NCBI GenBank assembly: GCA_014084085.1
Contig: NPFB01000056.1
Location: 199,291-263,290, forward strand
Length of the DNA stretch: 64,000 bases
Source: Hondaea fermentalgiana
Taxonomy: Eukaryota > Sar > Bigyra > Thraustochytrida > Thraustochytriidae
Reading direction: 5' to 3'
Under the pieces are notes generated by a model that worked only from the letters and a program-made list of their open reading frames with translations, made no database searches and was not told where the DNA came from. The translations under genes were made by a program, and so were the position numbers. Every line of letters begins with the position of its first letter. Within the stretch, counting starts at the first letter, position 1. This document shows positions 1-9,378 of this stretch, one piece after another.

Positions 1-1746
1 GGCGGCGCTGGCCTGGACAGGGACCCCGTGGACGCGCGCCGCGGCGAGAAACGCGGCAGGTTCGACGACGCCGACGAGGGCGCCGCCACGGACGAGGAAC
101 GCCGCGAGCGACGGAGGCACAAGCGGGAGCGCAAAGAGAAAAAACACAAAAAGGACAAGAAACACAAAAAGGACAAGAAGTCGCGAAAGGATAGCAAAAA
201 ATCGCGTCGAAGGAGCCGCAGCAGGCGTCGCAGCGCGGGGTCTGCAGATGACTCGGCGAGCGAACGGTCGCGGTCGAGGTCGTCTTCGCGGTCGCCCTCG
301 AGGTCCCGGTCCCGATACAGATCCAAGTCTCGCTCGCGTACACCGCCTCGAGCCAGGTCGCGGTCCAGGCCTCGTTCCAGATCTCGGTCGGCGGCGCCGC
401 CGCCACCGGGGCCGCCGCCACCTGCACGCGACGATTACAACTCTGGAACAAATGGTGCACCGTCTTCGTCATCGTACCCTCGACCCGTGCGTTCGCGACG
501 AACCAAGCCCACCATGTGGGACGTAGCCCCGGACCAGCTTCCCAGCCATTTGCGCGCAGAGCTTGCGGTTCGCGCGCCGCCCGTGGCCCGGAGTCAGTCC
601 GGGAATCCGATAGCGCAGCGGAGACTCTTTATTGGCAACGTGGAGGCTGTTGGCGAACGTGAGATGCAAGACTTTTTCGACGGTGTCCTACGGCGTACCA
701 CTGGGGACCGTGCTGGCGAGCGGCACCGCGTGGTGAATGTTTTTGTGCACACGGAAAAACGTTTTGCTTTTGTAGAGCTCAGCAGTCCCGAACTTGCAAC
801 GGCCTGCCTTTTGCTCGACGGACTTGACTTTCACGGCCGCACGCTCTCTGTTTCTCGTCCGAACGACTATTCCGCGGAGCTTTCGCGCAACGATGGACCC
901 GTACCGGCGTTAGATCTCTCGGAAGTGAAGATCTCTTCAAAGCGCGGGAGTGGTGCCAATGGGAACGGCGGTGGTGGCGGAGGGCGTCCCGGGGAAACGC
1001 ACCGTGGTGCAATCCCTGATGGCCCCGAAAAGATTTTTGTGGGCGGCATTCCTCACGATCTTGAGGACAACGAGATTAGCGAGCTTCTCGAATCATTTGG
1101 CAAGCTTCGTGCGTTACACGTTGTCCGTGACAACAACACGGGTCGCTCCAAGGGGTTCGCATTCGCTCAGTACGAAGACCCTGCTGTCACCGATCCGGCC
1201 GTCAATGGTCTTAATAATCTCAGTATTCGCGGGCGCACCCTTTCCGTTCGGCGCAGTGAGCGTCTTCCGCCGGGAAGTGGCGACGCCAAGTCCTCCAATA
1301 ACGCCGCCGGCGGCGGCGGCGGCGGCAGCGAAACATCAAGATATCCTGGATCCGCGCCGGCGGGCATGCCGGGTCCTCGGGGCGGAGATCCGTCATCCTC
1401 TGGTTCGCGCATGTTCGATTCCAACTTTCCTTCTCCTACCAATATTCTCGTCCTTCAAAACATGGTTACGCAGGAAGACCTTGGCAATCCCGCGGAACGT
1501 GAAGAGATCGCTGCCGACATCCGCGAGGAGTGTGCCCAGTATGGCGACCTTCGCTACGTTCTCATGCCTCGTGCCAACATTGGCGTCACGGATGTTCTGG
1601 TCGAGTATGGGGAACCTCACGAGGCTTTGAAAGCATTTTTTGTACTGCGTGGCCGCACATTTGCAGGTCGCACGGTGGGCTGTACCTTTATCTCCGTGGA
1701 TGAGTATCTGCGTATTCGGAGAAGCGAAGCGCAGATTGCTCAGTGA
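1..1746 (+). CDS. U2AF2: U2 snRNP auxiliary factor large subunit (U2AF65), 5'-partial
   Basis: This is the splicing factor that binds the polypyrimidine tract of introns and helps load U2 snRNP on the branch site in the nucleus. The frame is open to the left window edge and has no ATG near it (the codon at 28 is GTG), so the true start lies outside. In order there is a Lys- and Arg/Ser-rich region (about 30-400), a conserved Trp segment beginning MWDV near 513 like the U2AF35-contacting stretch, RRM1 from about 619 (RLFIGNV), RRM2 from about 1027 (KIFVGGI and GFAFAQY) and a C-terminal UHM-type RRM3 from about 1441 (NILVLQNMV). Gly-rich linkers separate the RRMs. Domain order and spacing match the U2AF65 family. 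It converges on the glutathione transferase gene downstream. Confidence 0.92.
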   Translation, partial: GGAGLDRDPVDARRGEKRGRFDDADEGAATDEERRERRRHKRERKEKKHKKDKKHKKDKKSRKDSKKSRRRSRSRRRSAGSADDSASERSRSRSSSRSPSRSRSRYRSKSRSRTPPRARSRSRPRSRSRSAAPPPPGPPPPARDDYNSGTNGAPSSSSYPRPVRSRRTKPTMWDVAPDQLPSHLRAELAVRAPPVARSQSGNPIAQRRLFIGNVEAVGEREMQDFFDGVLRRTTGDRAGERHRVVNVFVHTEKRFAFVELSSPELATACLLLDGLDFHGRTLSVSRPNDYSAELSRNDGPVPALDLSEVKISSKRGSGANGNGGGGGGRPGETHRGAIPDGPEKIFVGGIPHDLEDNEISELLESFGKLRALHVVRDNNTGRSKGFAFAQYEDPAVTDPAVNGLNNLSIRGRTLSVRRSERLPPGSGDAKSSNNAAGGGGGGSETSRYPGSAPAGMPGPRGGDPSSSGSRMFDSNFPSPTNILVLQNMVTQEDLGNPAEREEIAADIREECAQYGDLRYVLMPRANIGVTDVLVEYGEPHEALKAFFVLRGRTFAGRTVGCTFISVDEYLRIRRSEAQIAQ

Positions 1747-2093
1747 AGGAGATTATACAACCGTAAAAGGGAAGATAGAAACAAGCAAGCGCGACGGCAA
1801 CCTGAACTGACCAATTGCTCAAACTGTTTCAATATAAAGTTAGCTACGTACGATTTGCAAAAAAGGACATTTATTTTGCACATTTCGGATACTCTCGTGC
1901 TTTCTTTCCGCCGGAGTCGACTGCCATTTGAAAGTTTGCGCGAATTCGCCACGAACCAAAAAGAAAACAAAAGAAAAGAGAAGAAAAGGAAAGTAACATG
2001 AAAGCGTGGCAGGTTGATGATTGAAGCTTGCGATTACGACGACTGCGACCGGAAAGATTCTTATTCGTCTTTTTCCATTGAGAAGCGAGGTGT
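1747..2093. other. Intergenic, convergent 3' ends
   Basis: This stretch separates the stops of the U2AF2-like gene and the glutathione transferase gene. It is more AT-rich than the coding DNA and holds an A/G-rich run near 1958-1994. No reading frame in it looks coding. It probably carries the two 3' UTRs. Confidence 0.6.
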
Positions 2094-2816
2094 TTACATT
2101 TTCGACTTTTTGAAGAGCACGTTTGCGACATCTTTGAAATTCTTGGAGGTCTTGGCGTTCTTGCCAATGTTCTGATTCTCGTTCTTCAAGGTCTCCACGC
2201 CGCGTCGCACAGCCGGCCGGTTTTTGAGCTCGTCAAACCACCGCTGAAGGTTCGGCATTTCGCTGAGATCCTCAACGCCAAAGCGGCGGTACGGAATGAT
2301 CCAGCCATAGCTTGCCATATCTGCAATGGTGTACTCGTCACAGGCGAGGTACTTTGTCTTCCCGAGCTGGACGTCCATGACCGAAAGCAGACGCTTGTAC
2401 TCGCGCTTGTAGCGCTCGAGAGGGTACGTGTGGTCGGCCTTTTCGTCAATCAAGGGCGCATAATTCACGAAATGTGACACTTGGCCAGCCATGGGACCAA
2501 GGCCGCCCACTTGCCAAAAGAGCCACTGCAAGACCTCATACTTGTACTTTTCGGGGAAGAATGCTTTCCACTTTTCCGCCACGTACATGAGGCAGGCCCC
2601 AGACTCAAAGACGGTCTTGGCGCCATCGCGGATGGCGGGGATGCGCCCGTTGGGGGACACGCTCAGAAACTCTTCGGTAAACTGCTCGCCCTTGCCAAGG
2701 TTCACGCCCACGACCTTGAAGTCCTCTCGGCTCATCTTGCCAGACTCCACGAGCTCCTCGACCAGAATGCTCAGTTTCCAGCCATTGGGCGTCGGCGCGA
2801 AGAAGACCTCGAGCAT
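2094..2816 (-). CDS. Glutathione S-transferase, nu-class (YfcG/Ure2p-like)
   Basis: The predicted 240-residue cytosolic protein would conjugate glutathione or reduce disulfides. The N-terminal thioredoxin fold starts APTPNGWKLSILVEEL, which is the hallmark of the YfcG/Ure2p-like group, where Thr and Asn near the start contact glutathione instead of Tyr or Ser. The SPNGRIPAI segment supplies the cis-proline, and ESGACLMYVAEK is the usual glutathione gamma-glutamyl site. The C-terminal helical domain contains the N-capping motif YTIADMASYGW. The ATG at 2816 is chosen because it puts the TPNG motif at the normal distance from the start. The frame extends upstream only to a GTG at 2945 before a stop. 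It is divergent from the coiled-coil gene that starts at 3398. Confidence 0.88.
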   Translation of the reverse strand: MLEVFFAPTPNGWKLSILVEELVESGKMSREDFKVVGVNLGKGEQFTEEFLSVSPNGRIPAIRDGAKTVFESGACLMYVAEKWKAFFPEKYKYEVLQWLFWQVGGLGPMAGQVSHFVNYAPLIDEKADHTYPLERYKREYKRLLSVMDVQLGKTKYLACDEYTIADMASYGWIIPYRRFGVEDLSEMPNLQRWFDELKNRPAVRRGVETLKNENQNIGKNAKTSKNFKDVANVLFKKSKM

Positions 2817-3397
2817 CGCTTCACCGTACTTTGCCTCGCTTCTCAGTGCGCTCCGCTGCGGTGCGGTGCTTGAAGCCAGGTTTTCCGCTCGCGTGCCTCC
2901 CTTTGTCTTTCTGCCGTGCAGCGTTCCGGATTTGCTTGGGCTCACTCAGCTCGCAGGTTTTGCGCTCGTCCTCAGTCCCCACCTTTTTGCTAATAGTGTG
3001 AAGATCAAGACGATCTTCACCTTGTCGAAGCCTGTCTTATACTTCGCTGCCATCCGTGCGGGAAAAATTCGGCAAGATGTGTGGGTGCTAAAGAGCAGCT
3101 TGACGTCTTAATGTCTCATCACATATCCATGCGACTTCGATTGAGCCACGAAAAGTTTGTTGGTCTCGGCGGCAGATGCTTCATTCATTGCAAGCGGAAG
3201 GAACCTTCAGAACGTATGGAACTGTTGTCCATGTCGCGGGCGCGGACTCGTCACATTGACTGACCCCTGAGAGCGCTCTCAGCAGCGACGGCGAGTCCGT
3301 CAAAAGCTTTCGGGATCATCCGCGGCGGCGGCGGCGGCGACGACGACGACGACGACGCAGGCAAGACGAATTAAAAGGATCGCGGACGCACGGAGAG
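2817..3397. promoter_or_regulatory. Divergent intergenic region, likely bidirectional promoter
   Basis: This interval separates the diverging GST and coiled-coil genes, so it should hold both promoters. Near 3321-3358 there is a GCG/CGA triplet-rich tract. No TATA-like element can be assigned with confidence and no convincing extra gene is visible. Confidence 0.45.
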
Positions 3398-4846
3398 ATG
3401 GGGTCACTGGACGCGGACGCCTCAGACGCCGAGTCGGTGATCAGCGAAGACCCGGAGGAGACGAAGAGCGGGGGCCGTGGCGGCGGCGGCGCGGGCAAAG
3501 AAGCGAGCCGCGTGGCCGAACTGGAAAAGGAGCTAGCGGCCACCAGGGAGCAGCTCCGTGCGACGCAACAGACAGCCAAAGATCGCATGCGCGAGGTGAA
3601 TCGCCTCAAAGGTCTACGCGAAGACCTCAGCGCAGCCAACGAGGCCAATGCACGCTGTAAAGAGCAAGTCAAGCGACTCACAAGCGACAAAGAAACACTT
3701 GTCGCGCGAGTCCAAAGCGCACAGAATGCAGAACGCGAGGCCCAGGCGGAGGCAAGACGCAAGAATGCCGAGGCCTCCGAGGCACGCAAAGAACTGACCA
3801 AGATTCGCGAGGATCTCGAATGGGAACGGAAGTTCCGTGCCGGCCAGGAAAAGGCCAAGGACAGGCTTACGCGCACCGTTCAAGTCTTGCAGACGCAAGT
3901 CAAGCAACAGACAGACTTCACAGGCGTCGCACAAAAACAGCTTCTCGAAGAGCAAAAGGAAGTTCATCGGGAACGAGCGCAACGTCTGCTTGAAGTGCAC
4001 AAACTCAAGGCCACGCAAGATGAGCGCGATGAAATGCGTGCCCTCGCGGAGAAGAAGCTCGCCGAAGCGGAAAGCGCGCTGCGTAGCGCAGATTATATGC
4101 ACAAACAGCTCGAACCTTTGCGGTACTCGTTGCAGGAGTTTGAACGCCTCGCGCAGGACGATGCTGCGCAAATCGAGTCCCAGGGATCCCTCCTCGCGGA
4201 AGCTGCAGCGAATGCAGAACGATTGCAGATGAGCATTGCTCGCAAAGACGAAGAGATTGAGCTCCTTACACGGCGCCTCGAAAAGCTGTCCAAAGCGCAA
4301 AGCTCATTGAGAGCCCAGGTTTTCCGACTGCTCAAGACGCACCCTGAGCTCGCGTCTTTTGTTCCGCAGGTTGCGCAATCTTCTCTCTCGGGAGTCATGG
4401 CCACGCGAGCGCTGGGCAGCGAAGGTCAGATTCCCGCCCTGGGCAGTCGAACGCAGTCCCTTCGTGATGATCTCACGGAAAGGACTCATGAAAGCGACGG
4501 CGACGAAGACGAGGCTGCGCGAAACAGCGCCATCAAATTCGCGCTTCTCCTCGACGACTGTCTCGAGCAACTTGACGACAAGCCACGAACTGCATTTGAG
4601 CGCCTTACGATGCCAGAGATCGCAGGTTCAAAACCGCTCAATGAAACTTCCTGTGATGCAGGGGAACGGTCCGCGCAAACAAAATCAACCCGCCGCAAAA
4701 AAACTTCACCACTGCCTTCGCCTAAATTGCACGAACAGGGCGCCAGATTCGTGGGTCACGGTCTCGGGCTTCGCAAAGAGCCAACCTCGGTCTCATCAGT
4801 GAGTCTGCGGAAACGTTGCGACGAGATTGTGCGAGGACGCGCTTGA
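3398..4846 (+). CDS. Coiled-coil protein of unknown function
   Basis: The 482-residue product has an acidic Gly-rich head (residues 1-35) and then an almost continuous heptad-like coiled coil from about residue 38 to 305, rich in Glu, Lys, Arg, Gln and Ala. A less charged stretch (FRLLKTHPELASFVPQV) follows, and then a polar tail with a Lys/Arg patch (TKSTRRKKTSPLPSPK). There is no transmembrane segment or catalytic motif. Such proteins are often centrosomal, ciliary or cytoskeletal scaffolds, but nothing here identifies the family, so the function is left open. The ATG at 3398 opens the frame. The next gene starts 68 bases after the stop on the same strand. Confidence 0.75.
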   Translation: MGSLDADASDAESVISEDPEETKSGGRGGGGAGKEASRVAELEKELAATREQLRATQQTAKDRMREVNRLKGLREDLSAANEANARCKEQVKRLTSDKETLVARVQSAQNAEREAQAEARRKNAEASEARKELTKIREDLEWERKFRAGQEKAKDRLTRTVQVLQTQVKQQTDFTGVAQKQLLEEQKEVHRERAQRLLEVHKLKATQDERDEMRALAEKKLAEAESALRSADYMHKQLEPLRYSLQEFERLAQDDAAQIESQGSLLAEAAANAERLQMSIARKDEEIELLTRRLEKLSKAQSSLRAQVFRLLKTHPELASFVPQVAQSSLSGVMATRALGSEGQIPALGSRTQSLRDDLTERTHESDGDEDEAARNSAIKFALLLDDCLEQLDDKPRTAFERLTMPEIAGSKPLNETSCDAGERSAQTKSTRRKKTSPLPSPKLHEQGARFVGHGLGLRKEPTSVSSVSLRKRCDEIVRGRA

Positions 4847-4914
4847 CTTTCTGCAGATTCAAAACTTGTGAATGGTGCGGCCAGCGAGCAGACAACAGTC
4901 GCATAAGCAGTATT

Positions 4915-6534
4915 ATGGACGTCTTCCGTGAAGAGACCTTTGATGTGGCGGCTCTCTTGGCGTCTGCGACGCACGGCACTGTCCCCACACGCAGAATCTT
5001 CGACACGCGCATTGAATTTGCCGTTGCTCGTGATGCCCTTCTTGTGGAGGCTCTACTTGTACAAAAGGGCTTCGTCGCGGCATGTACGCAGAAAAGGCTC
5101 CAGGTCATGTGCTGTCTTCAAGAAGAAGCGTTGCTTCCCGCAGAACTGCGTGACTTACGCCTTTGTGTCCGTCCTAACATGCAGAGCACTCCCGACGCCG
5201 TCAACGACAACGACGAGGAAGAGGAGGAGGAATCGGCACTCATGGCTCGATTTTGCGAATGCAAACTCAGGTCTCTGCTGCATGAGTGTGGCTGGGCAAG
5301 CCTTGACGCAGACGATCCGTGGAAGCTCTACCAAGTGACTGCCGAGGATCTCGCGCGACCCATGACGGAGGTTGCGGCGGCGGTTGTCCGAGTGAATTTC
5401 AGGGCCCAGAAAGACGAAATGAAATTTTCTGCACATGTTGCAACGACAGAGGTGGTGGCCATGGCAAAGCCCGAACATCTCCGTCCTGGCGCGCACCTTA
5501 TCCTTTTGCCAACGAGCGAAAATGTGCTCTTGTCCATTTCCGAAATCGCCCCAGCAGACATTGCATTGAAGCCTACGGCCACAGATCGCTGGCTCGAAAA
5601 GCACAATGCTGACATGAAGAGTGACCGTGTGCAGATCCCAGATCCACGCTCCTTTGCAGATTTTTCGTGGCGTATGCGGTGCGAAACAGGATTATCGGTT
5701 CCTCCTTCGTGCAGCGCAACCTTTGTTTGCGCGAAGGCTACTGAATCGGGTCTCTCGTCCAGTGCGCCTTTTCTGTTTTGCATGAGCTCGTTCACTACGG
5801 TCCCTCGACGCCGCGCCTCGAGCTTGGTGCTTTCTCTTGCGGTACGTGACCTGCTCAAATGTTTGCGGCCATTTCTCAAGCGAAATTGGAAGGATCGATT
5901 TCTTGGGAACAACACTCCAAGTTCCAGCGTCTGCCAAGGCATGCGATCTGCGCGAGATGTGTTGCGCGCTCAGAAACGTGAGCTCGGTCAAGGACCAAGC
6001 GTTTGGAGTCAGATCTGGGCACCTGAGCTCGATCGTCAGCTGCGCCAGCAACTGCAATGTTTGCCCAAGTTTCCTGCCCCAGAAACCAAGACGCGTCCGT
6101 GTATTCCTGTCCTGACACCTCCGGCCAAAATGCCAGAAAGCTTACGTGCTAAGCGAATGCGCTCCAGACCAATTCCCGTCAAGGCGATATTGAAAGGCGC
6201 TGGCGATGGAAAGAAAAAACTGACGAAGAAGAGCAAGAAGGAGAGTCGGAGCAGCGAGACCGCATGCAAAGGTGCAGAACAACAAAGCAAGACAAAGTTG
6301 CTGGTACATCGTAACGCCGAGGCGGCTGTGCCGAGTTCCGAAGGTAGTTCTTGCCCTTCCACCACTTCATTGGTTTCAAAACCTCAAGTTTGCGTGGCGC
6401 TCCCTGCGTCTCATCCCGGAGTCGTACCAGACGCAACGTGGAAAGTGCCCCAGCTTCGTGCATGGCTTCGTGAGCGCAAACTTTCTGCGACAGGGCGAAA
6501 AGCGGACTTGCTGGCTCGCATTCGTGGGGACTGA
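4915..6534 (+). CDS. SAP-domain protein, otherwise unrecognised
   Basis: The 539-residue product ends in a SAP motif: WKVPQLRAWLRERKLSATG followed by KADLLARIRGD. This is a helix-turn-helix-like DNA/RNA-binding fold found in nuclear matrix, repair and RNA-processing proteins. The body holds a short Glu-only acidic patch near residue 105, a mixed alpha/beta region without a recognisable family, and a Lys-rich nuclear-localisation-like stretch (GKKKLTKKSKKE) near residue 440. A nuclear nucleic-acid role is inferred from the SAP motif and basic region only. The frame can be read from a TTG at 4816 that overlaps the previous gene, but the first ATG is at 4915 and is preferred. It converges with the TrpF-like gene 86 bases downstream. 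Confidence 0.7.
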   Translation: MDVFREETFDVAALLASATHGTVPTRRIFDTRIEFAVARDALLVEALLVQKGFVAACTQKRLQVMCCLQEEALLPAELRDLRLCVRPNMQSTPDAVNDNDEEEEEESALMARFCECKLRSLLHECGWASLDADDPWKLYQVTAEDLARPMTEVAAAVVRVNFRAQKDEMKFSAHVATTEVVAMAKPEHLRPGAHLILLPTSENVLLSISEIAPADIALKPTATDRWLEKHNADMKSDRVQIPDPRSFADFSWRMRCETGLSVPPSCSATFVCAKATESGLSSSAPFLFCMSSFTTVPRRRASSLVLSLAVRDLLKCLRPFLKRNWKDRFLGNNTPSSSVCQGMRSARDVLRAQKRELGQGPSVWSQIWAPELDRQLRQQLQCLPKFPAPETKTRPCIPVLTPPAKMPESLRAKRMRSRPIPVKAILKGAGDGKKKLTKKSKKESRSSETACKGAEQQSKTKLLVHRNAEAAVPSSEGSSCPSTTSLVSKPQVCVALPASHPGVVPDATWKVPQLRAWLRERKLSATGRKADLLARIRGD

Positions 6535-6620
6535 TGGTAACAACTAGCGAGGAGAGCAAAGGTGATGACTTTATGAACAATTTTCTATGCCTAACCCCAC
6601 GTTTTTTGGGGGGTGCTCGA

Positions 6621-7523
6621 TTACACAGAGGCCGTGAATGAGTGCACGAGCACTTTGACAGCGCCAGATTTGCACTCTGCGTCAACTTGGTCGATACATT
6701 GACGACAACGAGCCAGAGAAAAGATATCTTGACCGTCAGCATTCTTTTCCCGCAGACTCGATTCCATGTCAATCCAGGGCGCTCGATGCGAAGCGCTCGA
6801 GTCCGTAAAGTCATCAATCGCGCTCGAAGCAATGCCCGCGAGAACCTTTGAAATATTGTGAGGACCGATGCCGCCTGCATATCCGCACGGAAGGCCTTCT
6901 GCGACGTCCGGGCGCGGAAACGTTGTTCGCTCCACACCAGTGCCGACGCTATCATCAAAGAGGACGCTCATGTTGAAAAGCGTATCCTTGCGAGCGAGAA
7001 GCGGCTCCCACAGCGCGCGTGTCTCCTCGTTGCGCTGCAAGATCCATTCCATGGCGGGCAGCGCAGCAATGCACTTGGTGACATTATCAACCTGTGCAGC
7101 GAGGTTGGAGGAGTCTACATTGTTTGCCTTGGTGGCATTGACCTGAACGCGTCGAAATCCGAGTGCAAAGAGACGCTCCACGAAGGAGACGTCGCCATTG
7201 AGCACTTGCTCGCACCGCGAGCTGCATAGGTGCGCGGCCAGCAAGACCGTGGGAACTCCTGTTTGGTGATTCGCCTTGCACACTACTTTGCAGAGCGAGT
7301 CTTCCACCCATTTCATGCTTGGAAAACGTGGCTGGCCCTCTTTTTCCGGCCGAAATAGCACGCCCCACTCGGCCCAGGGCGCACGCTCGCGCGATATCTC
7401 GACAACATCTTCGGGAGCGACGCTTTCGTCCACGCCGCAAAAGCCAACGCGCAGCAGCGGCAGGCACGCCTCGCCGTGGCGTGCCACCTTGGCTGCACTT
7501 GGTCCGTCCTCGCTCGCCGACAT
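6621..7523 (-). CDS. TrpF-like TIM-barrel protein (phosphoribosylanthranilate isomerase-related)
   Basis: This 300-residue protein shows TrpF-type signatures in the right order. They are a first strand with Cys29 (VGFCGVDES, cf. the KICG motif), an EWGVLFRPEKEG segment like the second strand and loop, FDDSVGTG at 189-196 matching the D-S-G-G-T-G phosphate region, YAGGIGPHNI at 215-224 matching the AGGLxPENV motif, and a final WIDMESSL like GVDVSSGVE. Equivalents of the catalytic Cys and Asp are therefore present. It is longer than typical TrpF (about 200 residues) because of inserted segments, and it could act on another substrate. The start is the ATG at 7523; the frame runs back to a GTG at 7589. 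It is divergent from the RUS gene, sharing a 187-base promoter. Confidence 0.6.
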   Translation of the reverse strand: MSASEDGPSAAKVARHGEACLPLLRVGFCGVDESVAPEDVVEISRERAPWAEWGVLFRPEKEGQPRFPSMKWVEDSLCKVVCKANHQTGVPTVLLAAHLCSSRCEQVLNGDVSFVERLFALGFRRVQVNATKANNVDSSNLAAQVDNVTKCIAALPAMEWILQRNEETRALWEPLLARKDTLFNMSVLFDDSVGTGVERTTFPRPDVAEGLPCGYAGGIGPHNISKVLAGIASSAIDDFTDSSASHRAPWIDMESSLREKNADGQDIFSLARCRQCIDQVDAECKSGAVKVLVHSFTASV

Positions 7524-7710
7524 TGTTTGCCACCCACCTCGGTCTCGTTTGCTTTCTGCGCCGGGAATGCAGCTTGATGTATCCTGCACGCGATCGAGAT
7601 CGTTCGATCGATCGATCGATCGATCGATCGATCGATCGATCGATCGATCGATCGCAAGACGGTTGACGGAAAACAGGGAGAAGGCGATCTGAAACGGTCG
7701 ATCGCGTTAC
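7524..7710. promoter_or_regulatory. Short bidirectional promoter with GATC microsatellite
   Basis: These 187 bases separate the start codons of two diverging genes, so both promoters and 5' UTRs must fit here or overlap the genes. About a quarter of the interval is an uninterrupted GATC tetranucleotide repeat. Because GATC is self-complementary, the array can fold back on itself and looks the same from both genes. Confidence 0.55.
7605..7654. repeat. (GATC)n microsatellite
   Basis: About twelve perfect copies of the tetranucleotide GATC run without interruption. A shorter relative lies at 32171-32200. Confidence 0.95.
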
Positions 7711-9378
7711 ATGGCGTTGCGGTTACAATTCTTTCTTTCTTTTTTTCCCAAATTTTTGGAGCGCTCATCTTCATTTGGACGGTCGGTCAGCAAACACCAA
7801 AACAGCAGGGGGAGACGAAGCCCCATGTCCTACGGCGCGAATGCCGTGCGGCGACGGCTGCTCTCGGGCACAGCGCGACGCGCGGCGGCTGCCAACGAGA
7901 GTCTTGGCGTGAGCCACACTGGCCATGCTGCAAGACAAGAAGCCGGCGAGGCTGGCCAACTGGAGCACAAGTTTCTTCGCAAACCATGTGGCAACGAGTG
8001 GCACCGGGCTCCAGTTCGCCAGCTGCCAAGCGTCTTGGAGCGGACGCGCGATGCTTTTATCGAGGCCAGAGACCATTTGCTCCCCAAGAACTACAATGTC
8101 TCGGTAGGCCCGCGGTATATCGAGTACGTGCAATGGTCAATGGCCGCTGGCGTGGTGGGCACCACGTCTGGCGTCATCTCGATGCAGTCCCTTCTCATGG
8201 CCGTGGGACTGGGCCAAGGCGCGATTCCCACGGCCGCAGCGCTCAACTGGATCCTCAAGGACGGTCTCGGACAATTGGGCGGCGTCCTCTTCGCCTCGTC
8301 TGTGAACCAGCGCTTCGACGCCGAACCCAAGCGCTGGCGACTCAAGGCCGCCGCCATTTTAGACGCGAGCATACTTCTCGAGGTCGCAACACCATGGTTT
8401 CCGCAGTATTTCCTGCCCATTGCTTCCATTGCAAATATTGGCAAGAACGTAGGCTGGCTCGCCGCAAGCGCGACGCGCGCTAATATTCATCGAAGCTTTA
8501 TGCGCGAGGAAAACCTTGGCGACATCACAGGCAAGGCCGGATCGCAGACAATTGCTTCATCGGTGATCGGCACGGGTGTCGGCATCACCGTCTCATCGCT
8601 CGTCGGCTCGACGACCTCGACCTTGCTGCTCACAACAGCTGCCCTGTCTGCCCTGCATATGACCTTACTTTACAAGTCCCTGCAGACGGTAACAATCCAC
8701 ACATTGAATTTGCAGCGGCTTTGGTTGGCCCTTCGACCTTCTTTCGAGTACAGCAATACAACGAGCAGACACGCGACGCTTGCAAAGGAATTTCTTGGTG
8801 ACACAAAGGAGCCAATTGTTACGAGCCGCGTGGCGCCGGCGAAGATTCTTTCTCCGGACGAGGTGAATTCACTTGAGACGGTCATTCACTTTGGCCAGCT
8901 CTCAGCAAGTCGGTATAGCGCGTCCGTCTTAACGCAGGATCCTGATCTCCTTGCACACTTACCCGCGTCGGCACGTGCAAATGCAAAACTACGGATCGGG
9001 GCAAGGCTCGACGAAGCATTTCCGCGACCTGGGGCTTTTGCCGCCGCGCTCGAGCTTGCACAGACACGCGGCGAAAAGCACTTGCTCAATCTGCTGCCCT
9101 GTGGCACTGTGCATCTTCTTTTTCTCCATGATGCAGTTGCGCGAGATGTACTCGTGGGCGCATTGCATGCCATGCACGTTTACCAAGCGGTCGTGCATCT
9201 TCCAGCATCGGGTCTTGACGAGGCGGATGCATCGAGGGTGATTGAAGTTTGCAGAGCTCGTGCCTTGCGCGAAGACGATCCAGATCTCATTTTCCGCGAG
9301 CTCGCAGCTCGCGGTTGGGACACTGCACATCTTTTCTTTGAGCCATACCGCGCAAGAGTCCATGTCAATCCGCATTAG
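7711..9378 (+). CDS. RUS family protein (DUF647, root UVB sensitive / RUSF1-like)
   Basis: The 555-residue product carries the DUF647 core: LPKNYNVSVGPRYIEYVQW, then a hydrophobic segment with SGVISMQSLLMAVGLG, then ALNWILKDGLGQLGGVLFAS, which is the most conserved motif of RUS proteins. SVNQRFDAEPKRWR, ANIGKNVGWLAASATRA and KAGSQTIASSVIGTGVGI follow. RUS proteins are membrane-associated and conserved in plants, animals and protists. Plant RUS1/RUS2 act in UV-B and vitamin B6-linked signalling, but the biochemical activity is not settled. The N-terminal 90 residues are basic and may be an organelle-targeting extension. The C-terminal 170 residues form the usual soluble tail. The ATG at 7711 is the first in frame. 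Confidence 0.9.
   Translation: MALRLQFFLSFFPKFLERSSSFGRSVSKHQNSRGRRSPMSYGANAVRRRLLSGTARRAAAANESLGVSHTGHAARQEAGEAGQLEHKFLRKPCGNEWHRAPVRQLPSVLERTRDAFIEARDHLLPKNYNVSVGPRYIEYVQWSMAAGVVGTTSGVISMQSLLMAVGLGQGAIPTAAALNWILKDGLGQLGGVLFASSVNQRFDAEPKRWRLKAAAILDASILLEVATPWFPQYFLPIASIANIGKNVGWLAASATRANIHRSFMREENLGDITGKAGSQTIASSVIGTGVGITVSSLVGSTTSTLLLTTAALSALHMTLLYKSLQTVTIHTLNLQRLWLALRPSFEYSNTTSRHATLAKEFLGDTKEPIVTSRVAPAKILSPDEVNSLETVIHFGQLSASRYSASVLTQDPDLLAHLPASARANAKLRIGARLDEAFPRPGAFAAALELAQTRGEKHLLNLLPCGTVHLLFLHDAVARDVLVGALHAMHVYQAVVHLPASGLDEADASRVIEVCRARALREDDPDLIFRELAARGWDTAHLFFEPYRARVHVNPH

Noticed and set aside
28..30. GTG as start of the U2AF2-like gene
   Set aside because: Eukaryotic starts are ATG. 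The frame is open to the window edge, so the gene is 5'-partial.
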